Shown here: in pieces, positions 1 through 7,349 of the stretch | How the letters are laid out: each line of letters opens with the position of its first letter | Position numbering within the stretch: position 1 is the stretch's first letter | DNA from: Hymenobacter aerophilus DSM 13606 | GTDB taxonomy: Bacteria > Bacteroidota > Bacteroidia > Cytophagales > Hymenobacteraceae | NCBI RefSeq assembly: GCF_000382225.1 | Contig: NZ_KB907812.1 | Span: 1 to 64,000, forward strand | Reading direction: 5' to 3' | DNA length: 64,000 nucleotides | Position numbers and translations under genes: made by a program | The notes under the pieces: generated by a model | Told to the model about the DNA's origin: nothing | The model's input: only the letters and a program-made list of their open reading frames with translations | Database searches by the model: none

Positions 1-249
1 CCAAGCCGTTGCCTTTTCCCACACGCCCTTGTCGCGCCAGCGGGCAAAGCGCACGTACACCCGGTGCCAGTGGCCAAACTGCGCCGGCAGGTCCCGCCAG
101 GGAGCTCCCGTGCGGCCCAGCCAAAGCACCGCTTCGACAAATCCGCGCGTGTCGGCAGCGGTGACCCCGCAACTCCCGGCTTGCCCCGGTAACAAAGGAG
201 ATAACTCGGCCCACATCTTGTCCGTCAATAGCGTGCGGTCTGCATTCAT
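1..249 (-). CDS. IS5-family transposase, N-terminal fragment
   Basis: The 83 visible residues begin MNADRTLLTDKMWAELSPLL and continue with a DTRGFVEAVLWLGRTGAPWR segment and a WHRVYVRFARWRDKGVW segment. This is the DUF4096-type N-terminal DNA-binding region typical of two-frame IS5 (IS427-like) transposases. The DDE catalytic domain would lie beyond position 1. In this IS group the full protein is often made by programmed frameshifting from a second frame; whether that applies here cannot be seen. The start at 249 is the first ATG after the element's end and fits the family. Confidence 0.8.
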   Translation of the reverse strand, partial: MNADRTLLTDKMWAELSPLLPGQAGSCGVTAADTRGFVEAVLWLGRTGAPWRDLPAQFGHWHRVYVRFARWRDKGVWEKATAW

Positions 250-285
250 AGTCGATCAACAACTCCGTAATTGAGAACAGTTCCT
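1..285 (-). mobile_element. IS5-like insertion sequence, 5' end (rest outside window)
   Basis: The window begins inside an IS5-family element read on the minus strand. The first 83 codons of the transposase lie at 1-249, and the non-coding end of the element runs to about 285, where GAGAACAGTTCCTAG may be the terminal inverted repeat with a CTAG target. The opposite end is outside the window, so neither the terminal repeat nor the target duplication can be confirmed. Immediately beyond it (287-318) is one arm of a dispersed palindrome, suggesting the IS landed in that palindrome's loop. Confidence 0.65.
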
Positions 286-286
286 A

Positions 287-318
287 GCACGCGGGATTCT
301 TCGCTCTGCTCAGAATGA
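287..318. repeat. Single arm of the GATTCTTCGCT palindrome family
   Basis: Reads CACGCGGGATTCTTCGCTC then TGCTCAGAATGAG, matching the right arms at 20001-20033, 29900-29934 and 59890-59920. The matching left arm is not present in the window and would lie on the far side of the IS5-like element. This repeat also runs up to the 3' end of the PPK2 gene. Confidence 0.7.
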
Positions 319-327
319 GACTGCGTT

Positions 328-1089
328 CTACCGCTTCACCTTGCTCGTCGGGTACTGCATATCGAGGCCGACGAGAGTATCGCGCAGCGTTTGGGCGACG
401 ACGTGGGCCTTGTACCAGTTCTGGTCGGCGGGCACGATGTGCCAGGGGCAGCTGGCGGGGCTGCAGTGGCGGAAAACGTCTTCGTAAGCGGCCCGATAGG
501 CGGGCCGTTGACTGGCTTTCTTCTCGTCGCCGGCCTCGTATTTCCACTGCTTGGCGGGGTCGGTGATGCGCTCCTGCAGCCGCTCGCGCTGCTCCTCCTC
601 CGATACGTGCAGGTAGAACTTGAGCACCGTGGTGCCGGCCTGCTGGAGCAGCTTCTCGAAGTTGTTGATGGCCGTAAAGCGCCGCCGGGCTTCGGCATCG
701 TCGATCAGCCCATTGACCCGCGTAATGAGCACGTCTTCGTACTGCGAGCGGTTGAACACCTGAATCATACCCCGGGCGGGTGTCTGCTGATGGATGCGCC
801 ACAGAAAATCGTGGGCCAGCTCGGTTTCGGTGGGCTCCTTGAACGAGTACACCCGCACGCCCTGGGGGTTGATGCCGCTGAACACGCGCCGGATCAGACC
901 GTCTTTGCCGCTGGCGTCCATGCCCTGCAGAATGACGAGCACGCTGTGGCGGCCCTCGGCGTACAGGCGGTCCTGCAGCTCAACCAGCTCCTGCCGGAGC
1001 TTTTTGTTGGCGCGCTTACCCGCCGCTTTGCGAATACTGGAGGGCGCGCGGGTGGGCAGTTGGGTGAGGTCGATGTCGATGTCGGCCAT
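328..1089 (-). CDS. ppk2: Polyphosphate kinase 2 family protein (PPK2)
   Basis: PPK2 enzymes transfer phosphate between polyphosphate and nucleotides in the cytoplasm, phosphorylating (d)NMP or (d)NDP. The protein is about 253 residues. A Walker A motif GMDASGKDG sits near residue 56, followed by a lid-module FNRSQYEDV motif; these forms resemble class III PPK2, which can use both AMP and ADP. That class call is inference from motifs. I chose the ATG at 1089 because a longer start (1134) would lie inside the dispersed palindrome at 1121-1228 and add a 15-residue non-conserved extension. It appears to be a stand-alone gene. Confidence 0.88.
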   Translation of the reverse strand: MADIDIDLTQLPTRAPSSIRKAAGKRANKKLRQELVELQDRLYAEGRHSVLVILQGMDASGKDGLIRRVFSGINPQGVRVYSFKEPTETELAHDFLWRIHQQTPARGMIQVFNRSQYEDVLITRVNGLIDDAEARRRFTAINNFEKLLQQAGTTVLKFYLHVSEEEQRERLQERITDPAKQWKYEAGDEKKASQRPAYRAAYEDVFRHCSPASCPWHIVPADQNWYKAHVVAQTLRDTLVGLDMQYPTSKVKR

Positions 1090-1120
1090 GAGTTTAGTAT
1101 GGTGGAAGTGGTGTAATGCG

Positions 1121-1228
1121 GATTCGTCTGTCATCCTGAGCGGAGCGAAGGACCTATACAGAAGCTATTCTCTTTTGATATTACTCTCTGTATAGGTCCT
1201 TCGCTCCGCTCAGGATGACAGACGAATC
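1121..1228. repeat. Dispersed palindrome, family A (TCATCCTGAGC...GAAGGACCTATACAG)
   Basis: Two arms of about 41 bp mirror each other perfectly, including the outer private bases GATTCGTC, around a 26-bp AT-rich loop. The core of each arm is GTCATCCTGAGCGGAGCGAA followed by GGACCTATACAGA. It fills the gap between PPK2 and the hydrolase gene at 1248-1895. Related copies are at 3018, 13190, 22351, 23731, 45871, 48534, 49663 and 61481. Confidence 0.95.
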
Positions 1229-1247
1229 CACATTTCCCCAATTAATA

Positions 1248-1895
1248 CTATTTCCCCACCGTGCCCAGGGCGGCCAGCGTGAGCGGGCCTTCCGACACGT
1301 AGCGGTGCTGGGCGCTCAGGCCCACGTCCTGCAAATCCTGGAGCAGGCCGGCCCCCACGGCCTCGGTGGTAAAGGCTTCGGTGGTGGTTGAAATGAGGGT
1401 AACGGGCCGCTCGGGCAGGCCCACGAGCGTGGCGCGCCGGTCGATGTTGGGCGGGAAAACGGGCGCGTAGAGCAGCAACCGGTCGTAGCGGGTGCGGCCG
1501 CCGGCCAGCCAGCGGCAGGCGGCCGCCGCGCCGTGGCCGTAGCCGAGCACCGTTACGGGCACGTCGGGCGGACACTGGGCCAGCACGGCTTCCGATAGCT
1601 CGTCGAGGTAAGTGGTCAGGTCGGCCAGGTCGGGCAGCAGCGAATCGGGGGCAAACCAGGCGGCAACCGTGGCGGGCGTTTCGGTGGGGCCGGCCGGCAG
1701 GGCGTAGCGCGAAAGGCCTTCGGGCAACACCAGCAGCCGTTCGGGCGTATCAAAATTAACGAGCTGAGCCGCAAAATCGGCCAGCGGCTGGCTTTCGCCG
1801 TGCAGGCAGAACCACACGTGCTGGATATCGGCGCCCGGCTCGCCGAGGCTGATGTAGCGGGCCGTGCGGGCCGTAGAAATGGTTTGAAGCTCCAT
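1248..1895 (-). CDS. Alpha/beta-hydrolase-like protein with degenerate nucleophile motif
   Basis: A 215-residue protein resembling the phospholipase/carboxylesterase branch of alpha/beta hydrolases. It has an FCLHGESQPLADFA oxyanion-region segment, a PEGLSRYALP segment, and a nucleophile-elbow segment VTVLGYGHGAAAACRWLAG. The usual GxSxG serine is replaced by glycine (GYGHG), and no convincing catalytic histidine is seen near the C-terminus. The fold assignment is well supported. Catalysis is doubtful, so this may be a pseudo-enzyme or ligand-binding protein. No signal peptide is visible, so it is probably cytoplasmic. Confidence 0.6.
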   Translation of the reverse strand: MELQTISTARTARYISLGEPGADIQHVWFCLHGESQPLADFAAQLVNFDTPERLLVLPEGLSRYALPAGPTETPATVAAWFAPDSLLPDLADLTTYLDELSEAVLAQCPPDVPVTVLGYGHGAAAACRWLAGGRTRYDRLLLYAPVFPPNIDRRATLVGLPERPVTLISTTTEAFTTEAVGAGLLQDLQDVGLSAQHRYVSEGPLTLAALGTVGK

Positions 1896-2127
1896 AGCGC
1901 GAAGGGGCTGAAGGTATCTGTTTGCCCCGTGTACGCAACTGCCGGGCTTTCCGCTGCCTGCGGGCGGGCACCCCTCCCGGAGGTGCCACCCGACACTATG
2001 GCCGGAACCCCGTAAAACAGCCTCTTCAACCGGACTTTATGGCACCCGCAGCGCCGTAGGGCGTTGCTTCGGAGCTTGGTACAGCTTTTGAATTAGCATC
2101 AGTACATCAATCGAAAGGACCCAATCC

Positions 2128-2508
2128 ATGAACCTTATCAGCAAAGAATTTATCCGCAACATCGCGCCCCAGCTCGACCTGCTCAACACCCTGGGTGGCG
2201 GCATCGCGCAGGCTCGCCTGCGGGTTGATAAGCGCGAGAAGGGCGTCATAATCCGCGTGGCCCTTCCCTCGGTCAAACCGCAGAACTTCCACGTAGTGCT
2301 CAACGAAAACACGCTGACGGTGTACGCCGAGTTCCGGCACACGCCCGACGATAAGCTGGCCGCGCCGCTGTTCAGCCGCACGCTCAGCCTCCCCGGCGGC
2401 CTCAACGCCAGCCGCATCGACGCCGTGTTCGAGGGCGAGGAGTTGCTCGTGCGCATTCCGTACGCCGCCAACGACGAGCCGCGCGAAATCGACATCAGAC
2501 AGCGCTAA
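2128..2508 (+). CDS. Hsp20/alpha-crystallin family small heat-shock protein
   Basis: A 126-residue protein with an alpha-crystallin domain covering roughly residues 27-126. Strands VIIRVALPSVKPQNFHVVLN and LTVYAEF and the terminal RTLSLPGGLNASRIDAVFEG pattern match the Hsp20 consensus, including the conserved L-P-x-x-[IL/V]-x-x-x-x-I-x-A step. Such proteins are ATP-independent holdases forming oligomers in the cytoplasm. The C-terminal tail after the domain is short (IDIRQR) and lacks an obvious IxI/V anchor, so its oligomer state may differ from classical members. A terminator follows at 2558-2584. No CIRCE operator is seen upstream. Confidence 0.85.
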   Translation: MNLISKEFIRNIAPQLDLLNTLGGGIAQARLRVDKREKGVIIRVALPSVKPQNFHVVLNENTLTVYAEFRHTPDDKLAAPLFSRTLSLPGGLNASRIDAVFEGEELLVRIPYAANDEPREIDIRQR

Positions 2509-2557
2509 GCCGCGCACTTTTCCATATCGCCGGGACCGACCGGCCCATGTCTCACCT

Positions 2558-2584
2558 GGCCACTGCCTTCGCAGTGGCTTTTTT
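2558..2584 (+). terminator. Intrinsic terminator after hsp20 gene
   Basis: A stem GGCCACTGC/GCAGTGGC with a short TTC loop is followed directly by a run of six T residues, about 50 bp after the hsp20 stop codon. Confidence 0.85.
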
Positions 2585-2635
2585 CATGGCCTTTGTTTTC
2601 GGTTTTCGTTGAAGAACTGAAGCCTGAGAACCGAA

Positions 2636-2959
2636 TCAGGAGAACAGCGGAACCAGCAGCACGAAGCTCACCAGCAGCGAGAGATAGAACCAGCCCATGA
2701 GCTGGCCGCGCAGGCGGCGCGGCAGCCGGTTGCTGAGCACTAGCACGGCCACCACCACCAGCGCCAGGTGGCCCAGCAGAAACACCACCGTTTTCACCCA
2801 GTTGCTCACAATCGTGTTTTCGGGCTGCAGCTGGTCGGCCATGCCCAGGCCCGAGGTGGCGTAGCGCAGCAGGTAATAGGCAGCCATTTCAAAAACCACG
2901 AACAGCGCCGCCCCCGCCAAAAACGCCAGCGGCCCGGATTTCTGCCTGATTTCTGCCAT
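2636..2959 (-). CDS. Small membrane protein of unknown function
   Basis: A 107-residue protein with three predicted membrane segments (about residues 10-30, 55-75 and 87-106) separated by short loops, one of which is basic (RLPRRLRG). I do not recognise a family. The start at 2959 gives a natural N-terminus MAEIRQKSGPLAFLAG. Its upstream region is entirely occupied by the octamer/palindrome repeat block at 2961-3172, so any promoter must lie within that repeat or before it. Confidence 0.65.
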   Translation of the reverse strand: MAEIRQKSGPLAFLAGAALFVVFEMAAYYLLRYATSGLGMADQLQPENTIVSNWVKTVVFLLGHLALVVVAVLVLSNRLPRRLRGQLMGWFYLSLLVSFVLLVPLFS

Positions 2960-2960
2960 G

Positions 2961-3172
2961 CGGTGAGATGGTGAGATGGTGATATAGTGAGTTGGTGAGT
3001 TGATGTTCGGGAGCGGCCTGTCATCCTGAGCCTGCGAAGGACCTTATCTCGTGAAGGCGAATCGTTTTGCAATGGTGTGAGTGGAATAAGGTCCTTCGCA
3101 GGCTCAGGATGACAGCGCCAACAGGGGTCCCGAACAGCAACTCACTACCTCACCAAATCACCACCTCACCGC
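2961..3172. repeat. Composite palindrome: GGTGANNT octamers flanking a family A core
   Basis: The left end (2961-3004) is about five tandem degenerate octamers of the form GGTGAGAT. The core palindrome (3018-3115) has arms CTGTCATCCTGAGCCTGCGA plus AGGACCTTAT. The right end (3138-3172) is the reverse complement octamer array, TCACCANN. The last right-hand octamer contributes the TGA stop codon of the VF530 gene (3166-3168 on the minus strand). In this copy the loop between the GC pairs of each arm is only CT. Confidence 0.93.
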
Positions 3173-3435
3173 AGCTCCGCGGTGCGGGTTTCGATATAGA
3201 GCTCCTCGACTTTGGCGCGGGCCCAGGGCGTGCGGCGCAGGAAGGTGAGGCTGGATTTGATGCTCGGGTTCACGGCAAAGCAGTTGATGCGGATGCGGCG
3301 GTCCAGTTCGGGCCAGCCATAGGCCGCTACCAAATACTCCAGAATCTGGGCCAGCGTGATGCCGTGCAGCTCCCGAATCAGGTGGCCCGATTCGTCGCGG
3401 GCATCGTGGGCGGAGGGGCGGGGTGGCTGGGGCAT
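3166..3435 (-). CDS. VF530 family protein
   Basis: About 89 residues from the chosen ATG at 3435. The segments ELHGITLAQILEYLVAAYGW, RIRINCFAVNPSIKSSLTFL and RRTPWARAKVEELY are the hallmark of the VF530 family, small helical proteins annotated as DNA-binding from structure and of unproven biological role. An alternative start at 3522 would add a 29-residue low-complexity basic/proline extension overlapping the promoter of the divergent GH25 gene, so I prefer 3435. The stop codon lies in an octamer repeat. Confidence 0.8.
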   Translation of the reverse strand: MPQPPRPSAHDARDESGHLIRELHGITLAQILEYLVAAYGWPELDRRIRINCFAVNPSIKSSLTFLRRTPWARAKVEELYIETRTAELR

Positions 3436-3540
3436 GGGCAGGAGCGGTTGGGAAGCCGAAGGTGCGAAAAAACCGCCGTTTCTGCCCGGTTTGCGGGGCC
3501 TTTTCGGGGCTGGGGGCACCAACCAGCCGGGGGCGGGCGT

Positions 3541-3548
3541 TATCTTTG
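3541..3548 (+). promoter_or_regulatory. Bacteroidota -7 promoter box (TATCTTTG)
   Basis: TATCTTTG matches the Bacteroidota sigma consensus TAnnTTTG and lies 20 bp before the GH25 gene's ATG. No clear -33 TTTG/TTG element was found at the usual distance, so support is partial. Confidence 0.45.
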
Positions 3549-3567
3549 CTCACCTGCCGCCGGTTCT

Positions 3568-4416
3568 ATGCCCCTTTCGCCCTCCTCATCGGCCCGCCCC
3601 CGCCCGCCGGCCCGCGCACCCCGCCCGGCCCGGCCGCGCAAGCCCGGGCGGCGGTGGCTGGGCTGGGCGCTGGCCGGGGTGTTGCTGCTGGGTCTGGTGG
3701 TTTATGGGCGCTACTCGGCGCAGTTCAACCGCTACGCCCGCCGGGCCTACGCCTCGCTGCGGGCCAACTCGCTCACGGGCCACGAAAAAACCCCTTTTCG
3801 CTCGGGCTACGCGGTGCATGGCATCGATGTATCGGCCTACCAGGGCCGCATCGACTGGCCGCTGGTGGCGCAAAACCAGGTGCGGTTTGCTTTCATTAAG
3901 GCCACCGAGGGCGGCACGCTGCGCGACCCACGCTTTAGCCGCAACTGGCGCGAGGCGCGGGCGGCGGGCGTGTTCCGCGGGGCCTACCACTACTTCCACC
4001 CCAACTCCGACGTCACCCGGCAGGCCGACCTGTTTACGCGCACCGTGCCGCTGGGCCCCGGCGACCTGCCCCCGGTGCTCGACGTGGAGCACGCCAACTT
4101 CCACGATGTGGCCCAGATGCGGCGCAACGTGGCGCTGTGGCTGCGGCTGGTGGAGCGGCACTACGGCGTGCGGCCCATTTTGTACTCGAACTACGGGTTT
4201 TACAAGCGCCATCTGGCGGGCCACTTTGATAAGTACCCGCTGTGGCTGGCGCACTACGAGGTGGATCAGCCGCGGCTGCCCGCCAGCCGCTGGATTATCT
4301 GGCAGCACTCCGACGAGTCGTACGTGCCGGGCATCCGCGGGCCGGTCGATTTCAACGTGTTTCAGGGTAGCTTTGAGCGGCTGCGGGCCCTGCGGATTCC
4401 GCCCAAACGGCCATAA
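3568..4416 (+). CDS. GH25 family lysozyme, membrane-anchored
   Basis: A 282-residue protein. After a proline/arginine-rich cytoplasmic tail comes one membrane segment (about residues 30-47), which should anchor the enzyme in the inner membrane facing the periplasm. The GH25 barrel begins at HGIDVSAYQGRIDWPLV and contains the second acidic motif PPVLDVEHANF, the IKATEGGT strand and the terminal WQHSDES and VDFNVFQG motifs. GH25 enzymes are N-acetylmuramidases cleaving peptidoglycan. The start at 3568 follows a TATCTTTG box closely. The next gene encodes RlpA, also a cell-wall enzyme, in the same direction 42 bp downstream. Confidence 0.88.
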   Translation: MPLSPSSSARPRPPARAPRPARPRKPGRRWLGWALAGVLLLGLVVYGRYSAQFNRYARRAYASLRANSLTGHEKTPFRSGYAVHGIDVSAYQGRIDWPLVAQNQVRFAFIKATEGGTLRDPRFSRNWREARAAGVFRGAYHYFHPNSDVTRQADLFTRTVPLGPGDLPPVLDVEHANFHDVAQMRRNVALWLRLVERHYGVRPILYSNYGFYKRHLAGHFDKYPLWLAHYEVDQPRLPASRWIIWQHSDESYVPGIRGPVDFNVFQGSFERLRALRIPPKRP

Positions 4417-4458
4417 TGCGCTGGTTGCCGTATGCCGGAGCCACTAACCTGAACTGCT

Positions 4459-4833
4459 ATGCGCTACTTTTTCCGACTTGCGGGCTGTTGCGGGGCCGGG
4501 CTGCTGCTGGCCGGTTGCGCGGGCAGCGGGGCCTTCACCGAATCGGGCAAGGCCTCGTACTACGCCGATAAATTCAACGGCCGGCGCACGGCCAGCGGCA
4601 CGGTGTACCGACCCGGCCAGCTCACGGCGGCCCACAACACGCTGCCCTTCGGCACGCGGGTGCGCGTGACCAACCCGCGCAACCACCGCTCGGTGAAAGT
4701 GGTGGTAACCGACCGGGGCCCGCACGCCAAGGGCCGCATCATCGACCTGTCGAAGAAAGCGGCCCGCAAGATTGATATCATCGACGTCGGCGTGGCCCCG
4801 GTAACGCTCAAAGTTATTCGCAAAGCCCGCTAG
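4459..4833 (+). CDS. rlpA: Septal ring lytic transglycosylase RlpA-like lipoprotein
   Basis: 124 residues with a lipoprotein signal ending in the lipobox LLLAGC (Cys near residue 20). The remainder is a double-psi beta-barrel: GKASYYADKFNGRRTASG, LTAAHNTLPFGTRVRVTN, VVTDRGPHAKGRIIDLSKKA. The VTDRGP Asp and the THxxLPFG-like His are the residues associated with lytic activity in RlpA of other bacteria. It lacks the SPOR domain of proteobacterial RlpA, as is common for short forms. Together with the upstream GH25 enzyme it suggests a small cell-wall remodelling unit. Confidence 0.88.
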   Translation: MRYFFRLAGCCGAGLLLAGCAGSGAFTESGKASYYADKFNGRRTASGTVYRPGQLTAAHNTLPFGTRVRVTNPRNHRSVKVVVTDRGPHAKGRIIDLSKKAARKIDIIDVGVAPVTLKVIRKAR

Positions 4834-4860
4834 CCAGGCGCGGCGCTACTCTCTACTCCT

Positions 4861-5058
4861 ATGCGCATCCGTAAAAAAATCCGCTGGACGGCCCCCGCCG
4901 AAGCCGACCGTTTCACCCAGCTCAGCTCCTTTATCCGGGCCGCCGAAGACGAGGGCTGGAGCGAAGACGAAGTGCAGTTCGTCATCAACGAAATCGTGGA
5001 GGCGCCCAACGACGCCGAAGTAGCCCTCATTTTCCAGGACTACAGCCAACGAATTTGA
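4861..5058 (+). CDS. Small acidic protein of unknown function
   Basis: 65 residues starting MRIRKKIRWTAPAEADRFTQ, with a predicted amphipathic helical middle (SSFIRAAEDEGWSEDEVQFV). I recognise no family. It sits 27 bp after rlpA in the same direction and ends just before the repeat/terminator block, so it is probably the last gene of the GH25-rlpA transcription unit. The clean coding pattern and the position make a real gene likely. Confidence 0.55.
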   Translation: MRIRKKIRWTAPAEADRFTQLSSFIRAAEDEGWSEDEVQFVINEIVEAPNDAEVALIFQDYSQRI

Positions 5059-5222
5059 GCTATTGGCTGATAGCTGTTAGCTGATAGCTTTGTTTATAGA
5101 ATAAGGCAGGGCAGGTTCGGGTTTATCACCTGAACCTGCCCTGCCTTTCTTTTGCTTTCGGCTGACTTTCTAAAGATACCGACAGCACAGAAGCTAACAG
5201 CCAGCAGCTAAAGGCTAGAAGC
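5059..5222. repeat. AGCT-rich dispersed repeat pair around a terminator
   Basis: The left part (5059-5092) reads GAGCTATTGGCTGATAGCTG and onward; the right part (5187-5222) reads AGAAGCTAACAGCCAGCAGC and onward. The two parts are rough inverted copies. Related copies are at 6722-6822 and, translated within metH, at 33250-33284. The strong hairpin at 5105-5153 lies in its loop. Confidence 0.75.
5105..5153. terminator. Bidirectional intrinsic terminator between convergent genes
   Basis: A 15-bp stem (GGCAGGGCAGGTTC / GAACCTGCCCTGCC) with a GGGTTTATCACCT-type loop is followed by TTTCTTTT on the plus strand. Genes converge on it from both sides. Confidence 0.85.
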
Positions 5223-5228
5223 TGAAAA

Positions 5229-5630
5229 CTACCGCTTCTTCTTAGCCTTGGCTTTCTGCACCTGCAGCTGCAGGAGGCTGTCCTGCTCGGCCTTCATGGC
5301 GCGGGTGGTCATGCGGCCCGTCAGCGACATGTAGTCGCCTTCCTGCAGCCGGACGGTGGTGCCGTCGGCCATCATGATGGTGCCATCGGGCTGCACCTTG
5401 GTGCCGTTTACCAGGGCCGATTCGGCGCTGAGCGCGCCGGTGTGGGCGTTGCGGGTTTCGAGCACCTTGCCGTCCTTCATCAGGAAGCCGTCCTTCATGG
5501 TTTCGCCCTTGGATACCACGCGGGCTTTGGGCTGGGCACCGCGCCGAACGGGCGGAGTTTTGGTCTGGGCCTGGGCGGCCACGGTGCCGCCCAACAGCAG
5601 GGCGGCCACAAGGGTAATGAGAAGTTTCAT
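5229..5630 (-). CDS. Secreted DUF6799-like protein
   Basis: 133 residues from the ATG at 5630. A signal peptide (MKLLITLVAALLLGGTVAAQ) is followed by repeated strand-turn units of the type MKDGFLMKDGKVLETRN, GTKVQPDGTIMMADGTTVRL and QEGDYMSLTGRMTT. These match the Bacteroidota DUF6799 pattern (internally repeated 'DG' turns). Function is unknown and a periplasmic location is predicted. The C-terminus is very basic (KAKAKKKR). A longer start at 5663 would precede the signal peptide with non-hydrophobic sequence and is less likely. Confidence 0.7.
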   Translation of the reverse strand: MKLLITLVAALLLGGTVAAQAQTKTPPVRRGAQPKARVVSKGETMKDGFLMKDGKVLETRNAHTGALSAESALVNGTKVQPDGTIMMADGTTVRLQEGDYMSLTGRMTTRAMKAEQDSLLQLQVQKAKAKKKR

Positions 5631-5786
5631 AAGCGCAATGAACTGCTGAAGTGAAAAAAGCACCGGCCAAGGCCGGCAATGCCCCGGTAACCCGTAACGG
5701 CCCGGGTTCGTTCTAAAGTATTGTCCGGCCGGCTACCCACCAAATTCGGGCCGGCTTTTCTTTCGTCCTTCCACCCTACCCTTCCC

Positions 5787-6716
5787 GTGGATTACAAAGA
5801 CTACTACAAGACGCTGGGCGTCGAAAAAACGGCCACGCAGGACCAGATAAAAAAGGCCTACCGCAAGCTGGCCCGCCAGTACCACCCCGACGTGAACCCC
5901 GATAACGCCGAGGCCGAGCAGAAGTTCAAGGAAGCCAACGAGGCCCACGAAGTGCTCAGCGACCCGGAGAAACGCCAGAAATACGACCAGCTCGGCGCCG
6001 ACTACCAGCGCTACCAGCAAACCGGCGGCCGCCCCGGCGGTGGCGGCGGGGGCGGCTTCGACTGGTCGCAGTACGCGCAGGGTGGTGGCGGCGGCTTCGG
6101 CGGCGCGGGCGGCGGCGACCCGTTTGGCGGGGCCGATTTCTCCGACTTCTTCAGCTCGATGTTTGGGGGCATGGGTGGCGGCGGCGGTGGCGGCAGCCGC
6201 CCGCGGGCCGGCCAGGATTATCAGGCCGAGCTGGAGCTGACGCTGGAAGACGCCTACCGCGGCGGCCCGCGCACGCTCACCGTCAATGGCAAAAACCTGC
6301 GCATCACTATTCAGCCGGGCGTTGAGGACGGGCAGGTTATCCGGCTGCGCGACCAGGGGGGGCCGGGGCGCAGCGGCGGGCCGGCGGGTTCGCTCTACAT
6401 CACGCTCCGCATTCAGCCCGACCCGCGCTACGCCCGCACCGGCAACGACCTGACGATGGACGTGCCCGTGGACCTGTACACGGCCCTGCTGGGCGGCGAG
6501 CAGACGGTGGAAACGCTGTCGGGCGCCGTCAAAATCAACATCAAGCCCGAAACCAAGAACGGCACCCGCCTGCGCCTGCGCGGCAAGGGCTTTCCGGTGT
6601 ACCGCCAGAAAGACCAGTTCGGCGACCTGTACCTGCGCCTGTCCGTGAGCCTGCCCCAGCACCTGACGGAGCAGGAAAAAGAACTGTTCCGGCAGCTGGC
6701 CGACCTGCGCAACTAG
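5787..6716 (+). CDS. cbpA: DnaJ/CbpA-type J-domain co-chaperone
   Basis: 309 residues from a GTG start ([20 protein letters not shown]). The J domain covers residues 1-70 with the HPD motif (YHPDVNPD). A glycine/phenylalanine-rich linker follows (about 80-140), then two C-terminal beta domains ([38 protein letters not shown]). It lacks the zinc-finger domain, so it is class B, like CbpA, and stimulates DnaK ATPase. The CbpM-like modulator gene lies 116 bp downstream. No upstream ATG fits the frame; TTG at 5721 is possible but would add a non-conserved tail. Confidence 0.9.
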   Translation: MDYKDYYKTLGVEKTATQDQIKKAYRKLARQYHPDVNPDNAEAEQKFKEANEAHEVLSDPEKRQKYDQLGADYQRYQQTGGRPGGGGGGGFDWSQYAQGGGGGFGGAGGGDPFGGADFSDFFSSMFGGMGGGGGGGSRPRAGQDYQAELELTLEDAYRGGPRTLTVNGKNLRITIQPGVEDGQVIRLRDQGGPGRSGGPAGSLYITLRIQPDPRYARTGNDLTMDVPVDLYTALLGGEQTVETLSGAVKINIKPETKNGTRLRLRGKGFPVYRQKDQFGDLYLRLSVSLPQHLTEQEKELFRQLADLRN

Positions 6717-6721
6717 CTTCG

Positions 6722-6822
6722 CCTAAGCTATTGGCTGCCAGCATTTAGCTGATAGCTTTTTGATCGAGAAACCAACCAGAACGAGAGCTGACAGCCAACT
6801 GCCAGTAGCTAACAGCTTACAA
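6722..6822. repeat. AGCT-rich dispersed palindrome between cbpA and cbpM
   Basis: The left arm AAGCTATTGGCTGCCAGCAT and onward is mirrored by the right arm GAGCTGACAGCCAACTGCCA and onward. It interrupts what would otherwise be a tight cbpA-cbpM operon. Confidence 0.8.
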
Positions 6823-6832
6823 ATTGAAACCT

Positions 6833-7162
6833 ATGGAAGCGGCTATTATAACGATTACTTTCCGCGAGTGCGGGGTGCGCTATGGGCTGAGCGAGGCCCA
6901 GATGCGCGAGTTTGTGCAATTAGGGCTGTTGCACCCCGCCCCCGACGTGCCCGACGCCCTGCGCGAGGAGCCCGAGCACGTGGCCCGGGTGGCTCGCCTG
7001 CACCAGGAGCTGGGCCTAAACTCCGACAGCCTCGATGTGGTGCTGAATATGCACCGGCAGCTGGAGCAGCTGCAACAGGAGGTGCGCCGGCAGCGCGCCC
7101 GGGTGCGGCAGCTGGAAAACTTCCTGGGCGGCCGCGGTCCGCTGCTCGACCTGAACTGGTAA
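6833..7162 (+). CDS. cbpM: Chaperone modulator CbpM family protein
   Basis: 109 residues. The N-terminal half resembles a MerR-like winged helix (ITFRECGVRYGLSEAQMREF, VQLGLLHP). The C-terminal half is a coiled coil (MHRQLEQLQQEVRRQRARVR QLENFL). In E. coli CbpM binds the J domain of CbpA and inhibits it; the same pairing here supports that role. The ATG at 6833 is preferred over a TTG nine bases earlier. A palindromic repeat separates it from cbpA, but the order and orientation are conserved. Confidence 0.85.
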   Translation: MEAAIITITFRECGVRYGLSEAQMREFVQLGLLHPAPDVPDALREEPEHVARVARLHQELGLNSDSLDVVLNMHRQLEQLQQEVRRQRARVRQLENFLGGRGPLLDLNW

Positions 7163-7349
7163 GCGCCTGTCCTGCTGGCTTATCGGGCGGCTCGTAGGCG
7201 GCGGGCCGACCGCTGGCTGCCAGCCGGCTAATAATCTCCAATAAATACAAACCAGTCCGCCATACCGGCAACTTTTTCCGGTTTGCCTAGTATAGAAACC
7301 CATTCTGCGTCCTTCCAGAATGTTCTCCCGTCACTTTTCCCCTCTCTAT

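Noticed and set aside
1121..1228. Dispersed palindromes as ordinary Rho-independent terminators
   Set aside because: Arms are 35-70 bp, loops are 20-50 bp, T-runs are absent and several lie upstream of genes on both sides or inside coding sequence. They may still affect termination, but that is not their defining feature.
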